Assembly (NCBI GenBank): GCA_944387555.1
Contig: CALXFH010000014.1
Span: forward strand, 1-35,581
Reading direction: 5' to 3'
Length of the DNA stretch: 35,581 bases
DNA from: an uncultured Clostridia bacterium
GTDB taxonomy: Bacteria > Bacillota > Clostridia > TANB77 > CAG-508
Under the pieces are notes generated by a model. The model saw nothing but the letters and a program-made list of their open reading frames with translations, was not told the DNA's origin and searched no databases. Shown here in pieces: positions 6,755 to 15,601 of the stretch. The position numbers and the translations under genes were made by a program. How positions within the stretch are numbered: the first letter of the stretch is position 1; every line of letters starts with the position of its first letter.

Positions 6755-8551
6755 ATGCCAAGATATAGCGAAGAAACATTAGAAGAAGTTAGACAAGCTA
6801 ATGACATTGTAGATGTAATTTCACAATATGTGCATTTAAAAAGAAGCGGAAGAAATTTCTTTGGATTATGTCCATTCCATAATGAAAAATCACCTTCTTT
6901 TTCTGTCTCACCAGATAAACAAATATTTCATTGCTTCGGATGTGGAGTAGGAGGCAATGTTTTTACTTTCTTAAGCAAAATAGAAGGAATTAATTTTGTA
7001 GAGGCAGTACAGCAATTAGCAGAAAGAGCAAATATACAATTGCCTACATTTGAAAATCATGTAGATAGAGAAAGGGAAGAACTAAAAGCAAAAGTATATA
7101 AAGTAAATGAATTTACAGCACAGTTTTATCATGAAAATCTATATAAGCCTACTGCTAAATTAGCTCAAGAATATGTAAAGAAAAGAAAACTAAGTAATGA
7201 AACATTAAAATCATTTAGAATAGGTTTTTCAGGAAAATTTGACGAACTATACCAAGCATTAAAAAAAGAAGGATTTGAAGATCCAGAAATATTGGAATCA
7301 GGTTTAGTAAATAGAAATGACAATGGAAGATATATAGACAGATATAGGAATAGACTAATGTTTCCAATATGTGATGGAAGAGGAAGAGTAATAGCATTTG
7401 GTGGAAGAGTTCTTGATGATTCTAAACCTAAATACATAAATTCACCAGAAAATATAGTATTTAGTAAAGGAAGAAACCTATTTGGACTAAATGTAGCAAA
7501 AAAAGGACAAGATACTAAAAAGAGGCTATTAATAGTAGAAGGTTATATGGATGTAATATCACTTCATCAAAGAGGAATAACTAATGTAGTAGCACCACTT
7601 GGAACAGCTTTAACTCAGCAACAAGGTTGGCTTCTTAGAAAGACATCAGAACAAATTATATTAAGCTTTGACTCAGATGAAGCAGGTCTAAAAGCTAAAA
7701 TTAGAGCAGTTGATATACTACAAAATATGGGATGTGATATAAGAGTTCTTCAAATGGAAGGTGCAAAAGACCCTGACGAATATATTGTTAAATATGGTAA
7801 TGCGAGATTTCAAAATGTAGTTGATAAAGCACTTTCAGTAATTGAATTTAAAGTTAAATTATTAAAGAAAGATTTAGACTTAAATAATACAAATGACAAA
7901 ATAAAATTCTTAAATGAAATTGCAAAATTAATTTCAAAAGTAGATAACAATATAGAAAAAGAAGTTTACATTGAGAAAATAGCTAAAGAATATGAAATAT
8001 CAAAAGAAGCAATTTATGCTGAAGTAAACAAACTATCTTATGAAAATAAACAGGGTGAAAAAGTCTTAGATAAAGCAAGACCAGTTGTAAGACATGTAAC
8101 AGTTCCAAAAACAGAAGTATCAGAAGCGGTAAAAAGAAGGGAAAATACAGTACTTGCGATATTACTAAATGGAGACTTAAATGTTTATCAAATAATAAAA
8201 CAAAATATAACTGTAGAAGATTTTAAAGATGAAACAAATAAAAAAATTGCTAAAAAACTGTATGAAGAATTAGAAAAAGGAAATAGTAATATTAATGGGA
8301 TTTTAGATAGCTTGGGAGAAGAAGAACAAAATCATATTACAGAAATCTTAGCAGATGATTATGAAATAGACGATGTAGAAAAAGCTATAGATGATGTTAT
8401 GAGAAGTTATGAAAAAGATAAATTAAATGATAGAAAGTTTAAAATCCTAGAAACTTTAGAAAATAAGGAACTAAATTTAGGACAAGAAGAAAAAAATAAA
8501 TTAGGAAAAGAGCTAAGCGATATTATCGTTAGATTAGCTAAAATGAAATAG
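6755..8551 (+). CDS. dnaG: DNA primase
   Basis: DnaG makes the RNA primers for chromosome replication at the fork. All parts are present in 598 residues: the CHC2 zinc-binding domain (C39, H42, C60, C63), the RNA polymerase/TOPRIM core with acidic residues E262 (VEGYMD) and D306/D308 (FDSDEAG), and a C-terminal DnaB-binding helical domain (about 440-598). GTGAGGT precedes the ATG. It lies 15 bp before sigA, the classic macromolecular-synthesis operon order in Firmicutes, but without rpsU. Confidence 0.97.
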   Translation: MPRYSEETLEEVRQANDIVDVISQYVHLKRSGRNFFGLCPFHNEKSPSFSVSPDKQIFHCFGCGVGGNVFTFLSKIEGINFVEAVQQLAERANIQLPTFENHVDREREELKAKVYKVNEFTAQFYHENLYKPTAKLAQEYVKKRKLSNETLKSFRIGFSGKFDELYQALKKEGFEDPEILESGLVNRNDNGRYIDRYRNRLMFPICDGRGRVIAFGGRVLDDSKPKYINSPENIVFSKGRNLFGLNVAKKGQDTKKRLLIVEGYMDVISLHQRGITNVVAPLGTALTQQQGWLLRKTSEQIILSFDSDEAGLKAKIRAVDILQNMGCDIRVLQMEGAKDPDEYIVKYGNARFQNVVDKALSVIEFKVKLLKKDLDLNNTNDKIKFLNEIAKLISKVDNNIEKEVYIEKIAKEYEISKEAIYAEVNKLSYENKQGEKVLDKARPVVRHVTVPKTEVSEAVKRRENTVLAILLNGDLNVYQIIKQNITVEDFKDETNKKIAKKLYEELEKGNSNINGILDSLGEEEQNHITEILADDYEIDDVEKAIDDVMRSYEKDKLNDRKFKILETLENKELNLGQEEKNKLGKELSDIIVRLAKMK

Positions 8552-8566
8552 GGGTGAAAAAGGAAA

Positions 8567-10021
8567 ATGGCAAAGAAAAATGAAGAGTTAGAGCCAAAAA
8601 AAGAAACTAAACAAAAAGTAGAAGCAAAAGAAAATAAAAAAGAAACAAAAAAGAATACAGGAACAGAAAAATCTAAAAAAGAAACAACAAAAGTAGCTAA
8701 AACAAAAAAAGTAGAAGATAAAAAAACTGAGGAAAAGAAATCAAAAAAGGAAGAAAAACCTAAAAAAGTTGAAGACAAAAAAGAAACAAAAACTAAAACT
8801 AAAAAAGAGTCAAAAGCCGAAGATAAAGAAGAAAGTAAAAAAACTACAAAAACTGAAAAAAGTGTAGATGAGAAAGAAGAAAAAGTAAAAGAAAAAGTTC
8901 AAGAAAAAGTAAATGATGAAAAAGAAGAAAATAAAAGTGATGAAGATATAAAAAATGAAAAAGTGAATAAAATATTAAAAAAGGCAAAAGAACAAGGCAA
9001 AATAACATATGGAGATTTAGCAAAAGAATTAGATGATGCAAATCCAGACCAAATAGACAAAGTTTTTGATGCTTTCGAAGAAATGGGAGTAAGTCTAAAT
9101 GATGATTTAGATGAAGAGCCAGATGTAGATGATTTAAAAGAAGTAGAAGATTTAAAATTAGACGAAATAACAGATACAAGTTATGAAGGTGTTAATGTAG
9201 ATGACCCAGTAAGAATGTATCTAAGAGAAATAGGAAGGATACCACTTTTAACATTTGACCAGGAATTAGATTTAGCAAAAAGAATATTAAATGGTGATGA
9301 GGAAGCAAAACAAAAATTGGCAGAATCAAACCTAAGATTAGTTGTAAGTATAGCTAAAAAATATGTAGGAAGAGGAATGTTATTCTTAGACTTAATCCAA
9401 GAAGGAAATATGGGATTAATAAAAGCAGTAGAAAAGTTTGATTATACAAAAGGATTTAAATTTAGTACTTATGCTACTTGGTGGATTAGACAGGCAATCA
9501 CAAGAGCTATTGCAGACCAAGCAAGAACAATAAGAATACCAGTTCATATGGTAGAAACAATAAATAAATTAATAAGAACATCAAGGCACTTGCTACAACA
9601 ATTAGGAAGAGAGCCAACGCCTGAAGAAATTGCACAAGAAATGGAAATACCAGTAGAAAAAGTAATGGAAATTCAAAAAATAGCTCAAGACCCAGTATCA
9701 TTAGAAACACCAATTGGTGAAGAAGATGATAGCCATCTAGGAGACTTTATTCAAGATGAAGATAGTCCAGCACCTCAAGATTCAGCAGCATATACAATGC
9801 TTAAAGAACAACTAGAAGAAGTAATGAATACATTGACACCAAGAGAAGCAAAAGTATTGAAGTTAAGATTTGGACTAGAAGATGGAAAAGCAAGAACATT
9901 AGAAGAAGTAGGTCGTGAATTTGATGTAACACGAGAAAGAATAAGACAAATAGAAGCAAAAGCATTAAGAAAATTGAGACATCCAAGTAGAAGTAAAAAA
10001 TTAAGAGATTATATGACTTAA
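8567..10021 (+). CDS. sigA: Primary sigma factor SigA/RpoD with a long Lys/Glu-rich N-terminus
   Basis: The housekeeping sigma factor that directs RNA polymerase to -35/-10 promoters. Residues ~1-125 are low complexity, made mostly of K, E, T and D. Region 1.1 follows (~128-190, [26 protein letters not shown]), then region 1.2 (from D213, [17 protein letters not shown]), region 2 with [22 protein letters not shown] and [19 protein letters not shown], region 3, and region 4 with [14 protein letters not shown] and the DNA-binding [20 protein letters not shown]. At 484 residues it is about 110 longer than Bacillus SigA, the excess being the basic/acidic extension. It is co-transcribed with dnaG. 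Confidence 0.97.
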   Translation: MAKKNEELEPKKETKQKVEAKENKKETKKNTGTEKSKKETTKVAKTKKVEDKKTEEKKSKKEEKPKKVEDKKETKTKTKKESKAEDKEESKKTTKTEKSVDEKEEKVKEKVQEKVNDEKEENKSDEDIKNEKVNKILKKAKEQGKITYGDLAKELDDANPDQIDKVFDAFEEMGVSLNDDLDEEPDVDDLKEVEDLKLDEITDTSYEGVNVDDPVRMYLREIGRIPLLTFDQELDLAKRILNGDEEAKQKLAESNLRLVVSIAKKYVGRGMLFLDLIQEGNMGLIKAVEKFDYTKGFKFSTYATWWIRQAITRAIADQARTIRIPVHMVETINKLIRTSRHLLQQLGREPTPEEIAQEMEIPVEKVMEIQKIAQDPVSLETPIGEEDDSHLGDFIQDEDSPAPQDSAAYTMLKEQLEEVMNTLTPREAKVLKLRFGLEDGKARTLEEVGREFDVTRERIRQIEAKALRKLRHPSRSKKLRDYMT

Positions 10022-10053
10022 AATAGATAAAAACAAATTATACGGAGGAAAAG

Positions 10054-11121
10054 ATGGAGCAAGTAGTAAATTTTATAGAGAGTGTAAAAACACTGCAAGT
10101 TATAGATATAGTTGTGGCTTTATGTTTAATAATACTTTTTAAAGTATTAAGCCCTAGTATCTCATATATTATTATAAAATTATTTAAATTTAATACTAAA
10201 AGTAAAAAAGCAATAAGAGAAAGTGCATTTTATACTCCATTAAAAGTATTTATTACAATACTTGGAGTATATCTTGCAGTACTATTTCTAAAAGCACCAC
10301 TTAATTTACCAGACAATGTAATGAATATTGTTACGAAAGCATTTCAAATAATAAGTGTGTTAGCATTTGCTAAAGCACTAGCAGCAAGTTTTACAACAAG
10401 ATCTACATTAATAAAGAAACTTAGAAAAAATTGGAAGAATGATGTAGATGATTCAATGCTTGAGTTTGCATTAAAAGTAGTAAGGGGAATAATATATGTA
10501 ATAGCATTATTTGTAGTACTTGCAATCTTACAAATAAATTTAAGTGGATTAGTTGCAGGACTAGGTATTGGTGGTATTATAGTAACACTTGCAGCACAAG
10601 ATACAGCAAAAAATATCTTTGGTGGAATAGTGCTATTTATAGATAAACCATTTAACGTTGGGGATTGGATACAAACACCTAATTATGAAGGAACAGTAGA
10701 AGATATGACATTTAGAACAACTAGAATTAGAAACTTTGAAAATTCAGTGGTAAATATCCCAAACTCAACAATAGCAGATTCAGCTATAATAAACTGGAGT
10801 AAGATGGAAAAGAGAAGATATAAATTTAGTTTATCATTCCCATTAGAAACAACAGCAGAGCAAATGGAAGTAATATCAAATAAAATAAGAGAAATGTTAA
10901 TAAATGAGCCTCAAGTAATAAATGATGATATAATAATATCTTTTGATGAAATAACTGATAATGGGTTATCACTACTTGTGTATATGTTTGTTGTACCAAC
11001 AGGTTATAACGATTATATAATGTTAAAAGATGAAATAAATAAAAACATTATAACAATATTACATAATTTAGGTGTAGATTTATCTTATCCAACAACTTCA
11101 GTATATTTAGAAAAACAATAA
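10054..11121 (+). CDS. MscS-type small-conductance mechanosensitive channel
   Basis: An osmotic safety valve in the cell membrane. 355 residues with three or four membrane segments in the first 200. The pore-lining helix is clear (from about residue 166, SGLVAGLGIGGIIVTLAAQDTAKNI), followed by the conserved FGGIVLFIDKPFNVGDWI and the beta domain (GTVEDMTFRTTRIRNFENSVVNIPNS), then the C-terminal alpha/beta domain. A perfect GGAGG lies seven bases before the ATG. It sits 32 bp after sigA and may be read through from that operon. A strong terminator ends the group. Confidence 0.93.
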   Translation: MEQVVNFIESVKTLQVIDIVVALCLIILFKVLSPSISYIIIKLFKFNTKSKKAIRESAFYTPLKVFITILGVYLAVLFLKAPLNLPDNVMNIVTKAFQIISVLAFAKALAASFTTRSTLIKKLRKNWKNDVDDSMLEFALKVVRGIIYVIALFVVLAILQINLSGLVAGLGIGGIIVTLAAQDTAKNIFGGIVLFIDKPFNVGDWIQTPNYEGTVEDMTFRTTRIRNFENSVVNIPNSTIADSAIINWSKMEKRRYKFSLSFPLETTAEQMEVISNKIREMLINEPQVINDDIIISFDEITDNGLSLLVYMFVVPTGYNDYIMLKDEINKNIITILHNLGVDLSYPTTSVYLEKQ

Positions 11122-11157
11122 TATAATAAATTTGAAAATAAAATTAGCGAGTAAAAT

Positions 11158-11195
11158 AATGAGATTTTGGATATTTACCTAAAATCTCATTTTTT
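11158..11195 (+). terminator. Terminator after the MscS gene
   Basis: AATGAGATTTT at 11158-11168 pairs with AAAATCTCATT at 11181-11191, with GG/CC pairing inside, and is followed by a T run. Confidence 0.8.
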
Positions 11196-11214
11196 CAATA
11201 AATAGTTCACATTA

Positions 11215-11244
11215 TAGACATAAATACTAGTTATAATATATAAT
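11215..11244 (+). promoter_or_regulatory. Probable promoter of the two-component operon
   Basis: TAGACA at 11215-11220, an 18-bp spacer and TATAAT at 11239-11244. A second TATAAT at 11232-11237 lacks a -35 at normal distance. AAGGAG precedes the ATG at 11275. Confidence 0.5.
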
Positions 11245-11274
11245 ATATGAGAAAATATAAAAAGGAGTAGAAAA

Positions 11275-11952
11275 ATGGTTAATGATTGTATTTTAGTTGT
11301 AGATGACGAGCAAAGAATGAGAAAACTAATAAAAGACTTTTTAGCAGCTAAAGGATTTAGCATATTAGAAGCAGAAGATGGAGAAAAAGCTTTGGAAGTT
11401 TTTGAAGAAAATAAAAATAAAATAAGTCTTATTTTATTAGATGTCATGATGCCAAAATTAGATGGGTGGTCTGTTTTAAGACAAATAAGACAAGAATCAA
11501 AAGTCCCAATTATAATGCTTACAGCAAGAGGAGAAGAACAAGATGAATTATTTGGATTTGAACTTGGCGTTGATGAATATATTTCAAAACCATTTAGTCC
11601 TAAAATATTAGTTGCAAGGGTAGAAGCAATATTAAAAAGAACTAATAAAGACCCTAAAGAAGTAAAGGATTATGGCGGAATAGAAATAGACAAAGAAGGA
11701 AGAACTGTTACAGTAGATGGAAAACAAATAGAATTAAGCTTGAGAGAATATGAATTATTAGTCTACTTAGTAGAAAATGAAAACATTGCATTATCTAGAG
11801 ATAAAATATTAAATAATGTATGGAATTATGATTATTATGGAGATTCTAGAACAATAGATAGTCATATAAAGAAAATAAGACATAAACTAGGTAAAAAAGG
11901 AAAATATATAAAAACAATAAGAGGAGTAGGATATAAATTCGAAACGAAATAA
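11275..11952 (+). CDS. OmpR/PhoB-family response regulator
   Basis: DNA-binding partner of the kinase that follows. 225 residues: a receiver domain (1-120) with acidic D10/D11, phospho-acceptor D56 (LLDVMMP), the Thr of MLTARG and K105 (SKPF), then a winged-helix DNA-binding domain (about 128-225, LSLREYELLVYLVEN to TIRGVGYKFE). Gene order and an 18-bp gap to the kinase show one operon. The signal and target genes cannot be read from the sequence. Confidence 0.95.
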   Translation: MVNDCILVVDDEQRMRKLIKDFLAAKGFSILEAEDGEKALEVFEENKNKISLILLDVMMPKLDGWSVLRQIRQESKVPIIMLTARGEEQDELFGFELGVDEYISKPFSPKILVARVEAILKRTNKDPKEVKDYGGIEIDKEGRTVTVDGKQIELSLREYELLVYLVENENIALSRDKILNNVWNYDYYGDSRTIDSHIKKIRHKLGKKGKYIKTIRGVGYKFETK

Positions 11953-11970
11953 TAAGAAGAGGGAGAAAAA

Positions 11971-13470
11971 ATGAGCAAAAAATTTAATCCTTTTAAATCA
12001 GTAAGGGTAAAATTGTTCTTGAGCTTGTCGCTTATTATAATAGGAATAATTGTATTTTTAGTACTAGTTAATAATTTTGTGTTTGGACAATTTTATTTAT
12101 ATAGCAAGAGAAATGCTCTAAAAGCTGTATATCAAACAGTAAACGACTATTATAATAATGGCGAAGAGGATGATTTATCAAGTAAGCTAGAACAAATGGC
12201 AATTAGTAATAATTTTGATATTTTGATTAGAGATGACCAAAATGTGAATGTTTATACATCTAATAAAGATTTCTTTTCAACACTTGGACAAATGAATGAA
12301 ATGACAAGTAGATTTAATACAGGTGCAGGAGAAGTAATAGAACAAAATAATAATTTTGTTATTAGTAGAATAAAAGATACTAAAAACGGGCTTACATATA
12401 TACTTCTTGCTGCAACACTTGATAATGGTTACTTATTATATATAAGGATACCAATAAATTCAATACAAGAAAGTGTAAAAATCTCAAATAATTTCTTATA
12501 TTTAATGGCAGGATTTGCAATACTAATATCAGCTGTTATAGTTTCATATGTGTCAAGAAAATTTACAGACCCAATATTGGAATTAAACTCAATTGCAAAA
12601 AAGATGTCAAACTTAGATTTTAGCCATAAATATAGAATAACAGATGCAGATGATGAAATAAATAATTTAGGTAAAAGTATAAACTTAATGTCAGATAAGC
12701 TTGAAGGAACAATTAAACAATTAAGAGCAACAAACAATGAATTGGAAAGAGATATTGAAGAAAAATCTAAATTAGATGAAATGAGAAAAAGCTTTATATC
12801 AGATGTGTCACATGAATTAAAGACACCGATAGCATTAATACAAGGATATAGTGAAGGATTACTTGAAAATGTAAATACAGATGATGAAAGTAGAAAATTT
12901 TATGCAGAAGTTATCTTAGATGAGACAAATAAGATGGATAAGCTAGTAAAAGAATTACTAGAACTTATGAAACTTGAATATGGAAAACGCGAATTTAATG
13001 ATACTACATTTAATATAGTAGAATTAGAAAAAGAAGTAATAAGAAAATCACAAATGATGATAGATGAAAAACAAGTAGAAATTAAACTAGAAACACCAGA
13101 TGAAATAAATGTAGTAGCAGATGATTTCTATATTGAACAAGTAGTTACAAATTATTTTACAAATGCTATAAAACATGTAGAAGAGGTAAATGGTAAGAAA
13201 CAAATAAGAATAGAAAATGTTGTAGATGTAGAAAGAAATAAAGTAAGAGTAAAAGTATTTAATACAGGAGAGCAAATACCAGAAGAACATATAAATAGAA
13301 TATGGAACAGATTTTATAAAGTTGATAAATCTAGAAATAGAAAAGATGGTGGAACAGGTATTGGCTTAGCATTTGTAAAGGCCATTATGAGTAACTATGG
13401 AAATAGCTACGGAGTAGTAAATAAAGAAGATGGAGTAGAATTCTATTTTGAACTAGAATTAAAGATATGA
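11971..13470 (+). CDS. Sensor histidine kinase
   Basis: A 499-residue membrane kinase. A first membrane helix (about 14-38), an extracellular sensor domain of ~135 residues and a second helix (about 174-194) are followed by a HAMP linker (FTDPILELNSIAKKMSNLDF), a HisKA domain with phospho-acceptor H281 (DVSHELKTPIALIQGYSEG) and an ATPase domain with N box (VVTNYFTNAIKH), F/G boxes (DGGTGIGLAFVKAI). The sensor region has no recognised fold, so the signal is unknown. GAGGGAG precedes the ATG. The stop codon is part of the terminator hairpin. Confidence 0.95.
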   Translation: MSKKFNPFKSVRVKLFLSLSLIIIGIIVFLVLVNNFVFGQFYLYSKRNALKAVYQTVNDYYNNGEEDDLSSKLEQMAISNNFDILIRDDQNVNVYTSNKDFFSTLGQMNEMTSRFNTGAGEVIEQNNNFVISRIKDTKNGLTYILLAATLDNGYLLYIRIPINSIQESVKISNNFLYLMAGFAILISAVIVSYVSRKFTDPILELNSIAKKMSNLDFSHKYRITDADDEINNLGKSINLMSDKLEGTIKQLRATNNELERDIEEKSKLDEMRKSFISDVSHELKTPIALIQGYSEGLLENVNTDDESRKFYAEVILDETNKMDKLVKELLELMKLEYGKREFNDTTFNIVELEKEVIRKSQMMIDEKQVEIKLETPDEINVVADDFYIEQVVTNYFTNAIKHVEEVNGKKQIRIENVVDVERNKVRVKVFNTGEQIPEEHINRIWNRFYKVDKSRNRKDGGTGIGLAFVKAIMSNYGNSYGVVNKEDGVEFYFELELKI

Positions 13471-13504
13471 GACAATTAGGGACGGCCTTAATTGTCTCAT
13501 TTTT
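13467..13504 (+). terminator. Terminator overlapping the kinase stop codon
   Basis: ATGAGACAATT at 13467-13477 pairs with AATTGTCTCAT at 13490-13500, with additional GG/CC pairs, then TTTT. The arm contains the TGA stop (13468-13470). The loop carries GGGACGG. Confidence 0.85.
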
Positions 13505-13514
13505 GAGATTTGAT

Positions 13515-13543
13515 TTTACAAAATGATATAAATTTGTTATAAT
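13515..13543 (+). promoter_or_regulatory. Promoter of the small membrane protein/radical SAM unit
   Basis: TTTACA at 13515-13520, a 17-bp spacer and a perfect TATAAT at 13538-13543. AGGGGG follows at about 13561-13566 before the ATG at 13573. Confidence 0.8.
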
Positions 13544-13572
13544 TAAATAAATAGAGAAAAAGGGGGCTTTTT

Positions 13573-13905
13573 ATGAAAAACGTGAAATTAAAAGTAGTAT
13601 TAACAAATATTTCAAGGATAATAACAAGTTTTCTATTTATTAATTTAGGGAGTCTAATTCATAGTAAATATGTAAATGCAGCATCAGCAAGAATGGAGCC
13701 ATCATGCTATCTTGTTGGACCAACAGATAGCCATTATAATAATTCAGTAAGTGAGGCAGGAAAACAGATAATAGGAACTGACAATGTGTTTATAATTTTG
13801 GTACCTATTGCAATTATAGTTATAATAGTGGGAATAGTAATATATAAGTGTAAGAAAAATAAGAAAAAAGAAAAAGCAAAGGAAGAAATAAATAATGATA
13901 AATAA
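13573..13905 (+). CDS. Small secreted/membrane-anchored protein, possible radical SAM partner
   Basis: 110 residues. A signal-peptide-like N-terminus (basic start, hydrophobic 13-29) has a plausible signal peptidase site around KYVNA (residues 32-36). It is followed by a ~35-residue exposed segment (MEPSCYLVGPTDSHYNNSVSEAG, split here for reading as residues 41-63), a C-terminal membrane helix (72-91, rich in I and V) and a K/E tail. The gene overlaps the radical SAM gene by 11 bp, so the two are translationally coupled. A role as the enzyme's substrate is inference. The exposed segment has one Cys (C45), two Tyr and several Ser/Thr/Asn as possible modification sites. No family recognised. 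Confidence 0.7.
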   Translation: MKNVKLKVVLTNISRIITSFLFINLGSLIHSKYVNAASARMEPSCYLVGPTDSHYNNSVSEAGKQIIGTDNVFIILVPIAIIVIIVGIVIYKCKKNKKKEKAKEEINNDK

Positions 13906-14188
13906 AATAAGATTACCAGGAGTAATATATGAGATGACAACTTTGTGTAATTTAAAATGTAAGTATTGCTATAATTATTGGAAAAAGGAAGAAGATTCTA
14001 TTCCTGAAATAGAAAAGTTTAATCCTAAAAAAACATTAAAGCAATTTATGAGGTCTGTCAAATGTGATGAAATAACTTTTTCTGGGGGAGAACCAACAAT
14101 AAATTTTGAAGAGTTATTAGATTGTATAATGTATGTAAAATCAAGAAATAAAAGAGTAACGATAATAACAAATGCAACATTATTGGAC

Positions 14189-14520
14189 GGTCAACTACCC
14201 ATCACCTAAAGGTAATGGGCTTGTAACTACCCAGTAGTGCAAGCGATTAAGATTTTAATCTCCTACCTTTGTTCAATAGATTGCTCCAAAGTGGTGTTAC
14301 ATCGCAGGGTGATTGACTGCACCCTTTGTAACATAGATATACTATGCTACAACTACATATGGTACTCAAAAAACTTCCCAAGTGATGTAGTAAAAACTTA
14401 TATTTCAACGCTTAAGATTTTACATTACAAACGGTTAGTTGTAAAAACTCCATATCTTAACTTTTCAAAGTACAAAAAGAGTGCCTTTGTAGAAAAACTA
14501 CCAACGGTTTTCTCTTTGCA
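14189..14520 (-). ncRNA. Possible omega-RNA-like transcript of the IS605-type element
   Basis: Downstream of the internal - strand promoter the element is non-coding but rich in pairing. A long hairpin at 14295-14333 has outer arms TGTTACA/TGTAACA and inner arms GGGTG/CACCC. CTTTG/CAAAG, GATTAA/TTAATC and the terminal CCCAT/ATGGG hairpin follow. A structured RNA ending at the element end is how TnpB/IscB guide RNAs (omega-RNA, HEARO) are organised. The transcript would run into the radical SAM gene as antisense. The call rests on structure and position, not on a recognised consensus. Confidence 0.4.
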
Positions 14521-14524
14521 TATA

Positions 14525-14553
14525 ATACTAACATAAGAATATTTGTTTGTCAA
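14525..14553 (-). promoter_or_regulatory. Outward - strand promoter inside the element
   Basis: On the - strand, TTGACA (plus coordinates 14548-14553), a 17-bp spacer and TAGTAT (14525-14530). It would transcribe the structured part of the element and the 5' part of the split radical SAM gene in antisense. Confidence 0.65.
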
Positions 14554-15392
14554 CAAAAAACGAAAAAAAGTTTGTAAAAAATTAGGAAGGAGGAATGGCA
14601 CTCCTCCCACCACTTAAAAGTAGTGGGTTTCCGTGCCTAAGTAAATTTATGAAAAAATAAATTTGTTGTCTAAATTAAAAGTAGATTTGTTTGAAATAAC
14701 AGTCAATTCATATAAAAAAGAAATACATGAAGAAATAAACGGAATAAAAGGCTCATTTGATAAAACAATAAAGAACATAAAAAAGATACAAGAAAAGGGA
14801 ATAGAAGTTGTAGTACCAATAGTTATAACTAAATATAATGTGAAAGATATAGAAAAAATATTAGAATTTATATATGAGCTGGGTGTTAAAAGGATAATGG
14901 TAAATAGATATAATATTGGAGGAAATGGGTGCAATAATACTAATGATGTTTTGGCAGATTTAGATGATTTAAGAAAAGCATATAAAAAGTGCCAAAAATT
15001 TGCAGAAAAGTATAAGATAGAAAAAATATATTCTTTAGTATGTACGCCACATTGCGTATTAAATCCAAAAGATTATCCAAATATATTATTCTCAAATTGT
15101 GGATACAATGACTTGAATAGAAGATATACTTTATCAAGAGATGGAAATATAAGATATTGTAATCATTCACCAGAAGTTATAGGAAATATCTATGATAAAA
15201 AAATGAGTGAAATATTAAAATCAGATAAACTAATAAAATGGGCGCAAATAGAACCAGAGTTTTGTAAAAATTGTACACAGAAAGAAAAATGTCAATATGG
15301 ATGTCGTGCTGCATCACAACAAATGGGATTGGGATTAGAAAAAGAAGATCCTGTAGTGAATATATATGGAATAAAAAAATATTTATAGATAG

Positions 15393-15429
15393 TGTGAGAA
15401 ATATTAAGAAAATAATATTTCTCACATTT
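15393..15429 (+). terminator. Terminator of the radical SAM unit
   Basis: TGTGAGAAATATT at 15393-15405 pairs perfectly with AATATTTCTCACA at 15414-15426, followed by TTTG. Confidence 0.75.
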
Positions 15430-15463
15430 GTCGATTAATGTCGAATATTGCGATGAAAAGTTC

Positions 15464-15492
15464 TTTACAAATTATAGAATGTGTGGTATTAT
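15464..15492 (+). promoter_or_regulatory. Promoter of the sortase-adhesin operon
   Basis: TTTACA at 15464-15469, a 17-bp spacer with TG before the -10, and TATTAT at 15487-15492. A leader of about 100 bases follows before the sortase ATG. No riboswitch pattern is recognised in it. Confidence 0.75.
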
Positions 15493-15601
15493 ACATAAAG
15501 AGTTAACTCATAAATGATTTCGATCAATTAATTGTATTTAAATTTTTAAATCTAAATAATTCCAAAAGGAAAATTAATTTAATAAGGAGGAAATATATAG
15601 A

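Larger units (their letters stand above)
14187..14643 (-). mobile_element. IS200/IS605-type non-autonomous element (~455 bp)
   Basis: Inserted in the radical SAM gene, without target duplication. Both ends carry related imperfect hairpins: CCCAT-C-ACC-TAAA-GGT-A-ATGGG at 14198-14219 and CCCAC-C-ACT-TAAA-AGT-A-GTGGG at 14606-14627, each with the same C/A mismatch. Subterminal palindromes without target duplication are typical of IS200/IS605. On the - strand one end reads GGGTAGTTGAC, a form often seen at tnpB-type element ends. No Y1 transposase or TnpB coding sequence remains, so it would need help in trans. A + strand frame (14237-14536) and a - strand one (14425-14613) inside do not resemble either protein. 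Boundaries are good to about three bases. Confidence 0.75.
13895..15388 (+). pseudogene. Radical SAM/SPASM enzyme, split by a mobile element
   Basis: The N-terminal part (13895-14186, 97 residues) has the 4Fe-4S/SAM motif C18-NLK-C22-KY-C25 and SGGEP, then reads VTIITNATLL. It is cut there by foreign DNA, reading a few extra codons to a stop at 14207-14209. The C-terminal part resumes near 14643 as IYEKINLLSKLKVDLFEITVNS and runs to 15388. It has SPASM-type cysteines (NCGYND, RYCNHSPEVIG, EFCKNCTQKEKCQYGC). Removing 14187-14642 restores an open frame of about 345 residues (ATLLEIYEKIN), a normal rSAM-SPASM length. Such enzymes usually modify peptides; the overlapping gene upstream is the obvious candidate. 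As it stands the enzyme should be inactive unless the element leaves precisely. Confidence 0.85.

Noticed and set aside
11232..11237. First TATAAT upstream of the response regulator as the main -10
   Set aside because: No -35 element at 16-18 bp; the second TATAAT at 11239 has TAGACA at 18 bp.
14237..14613. Open frames on both strands within the IS605-type element (99 and 62 codons)
   Set aside because: Neither resembles TnpA, TnpB or any known protein, neither has a good ribosome binding site, and the same DNA folds into hairpins.
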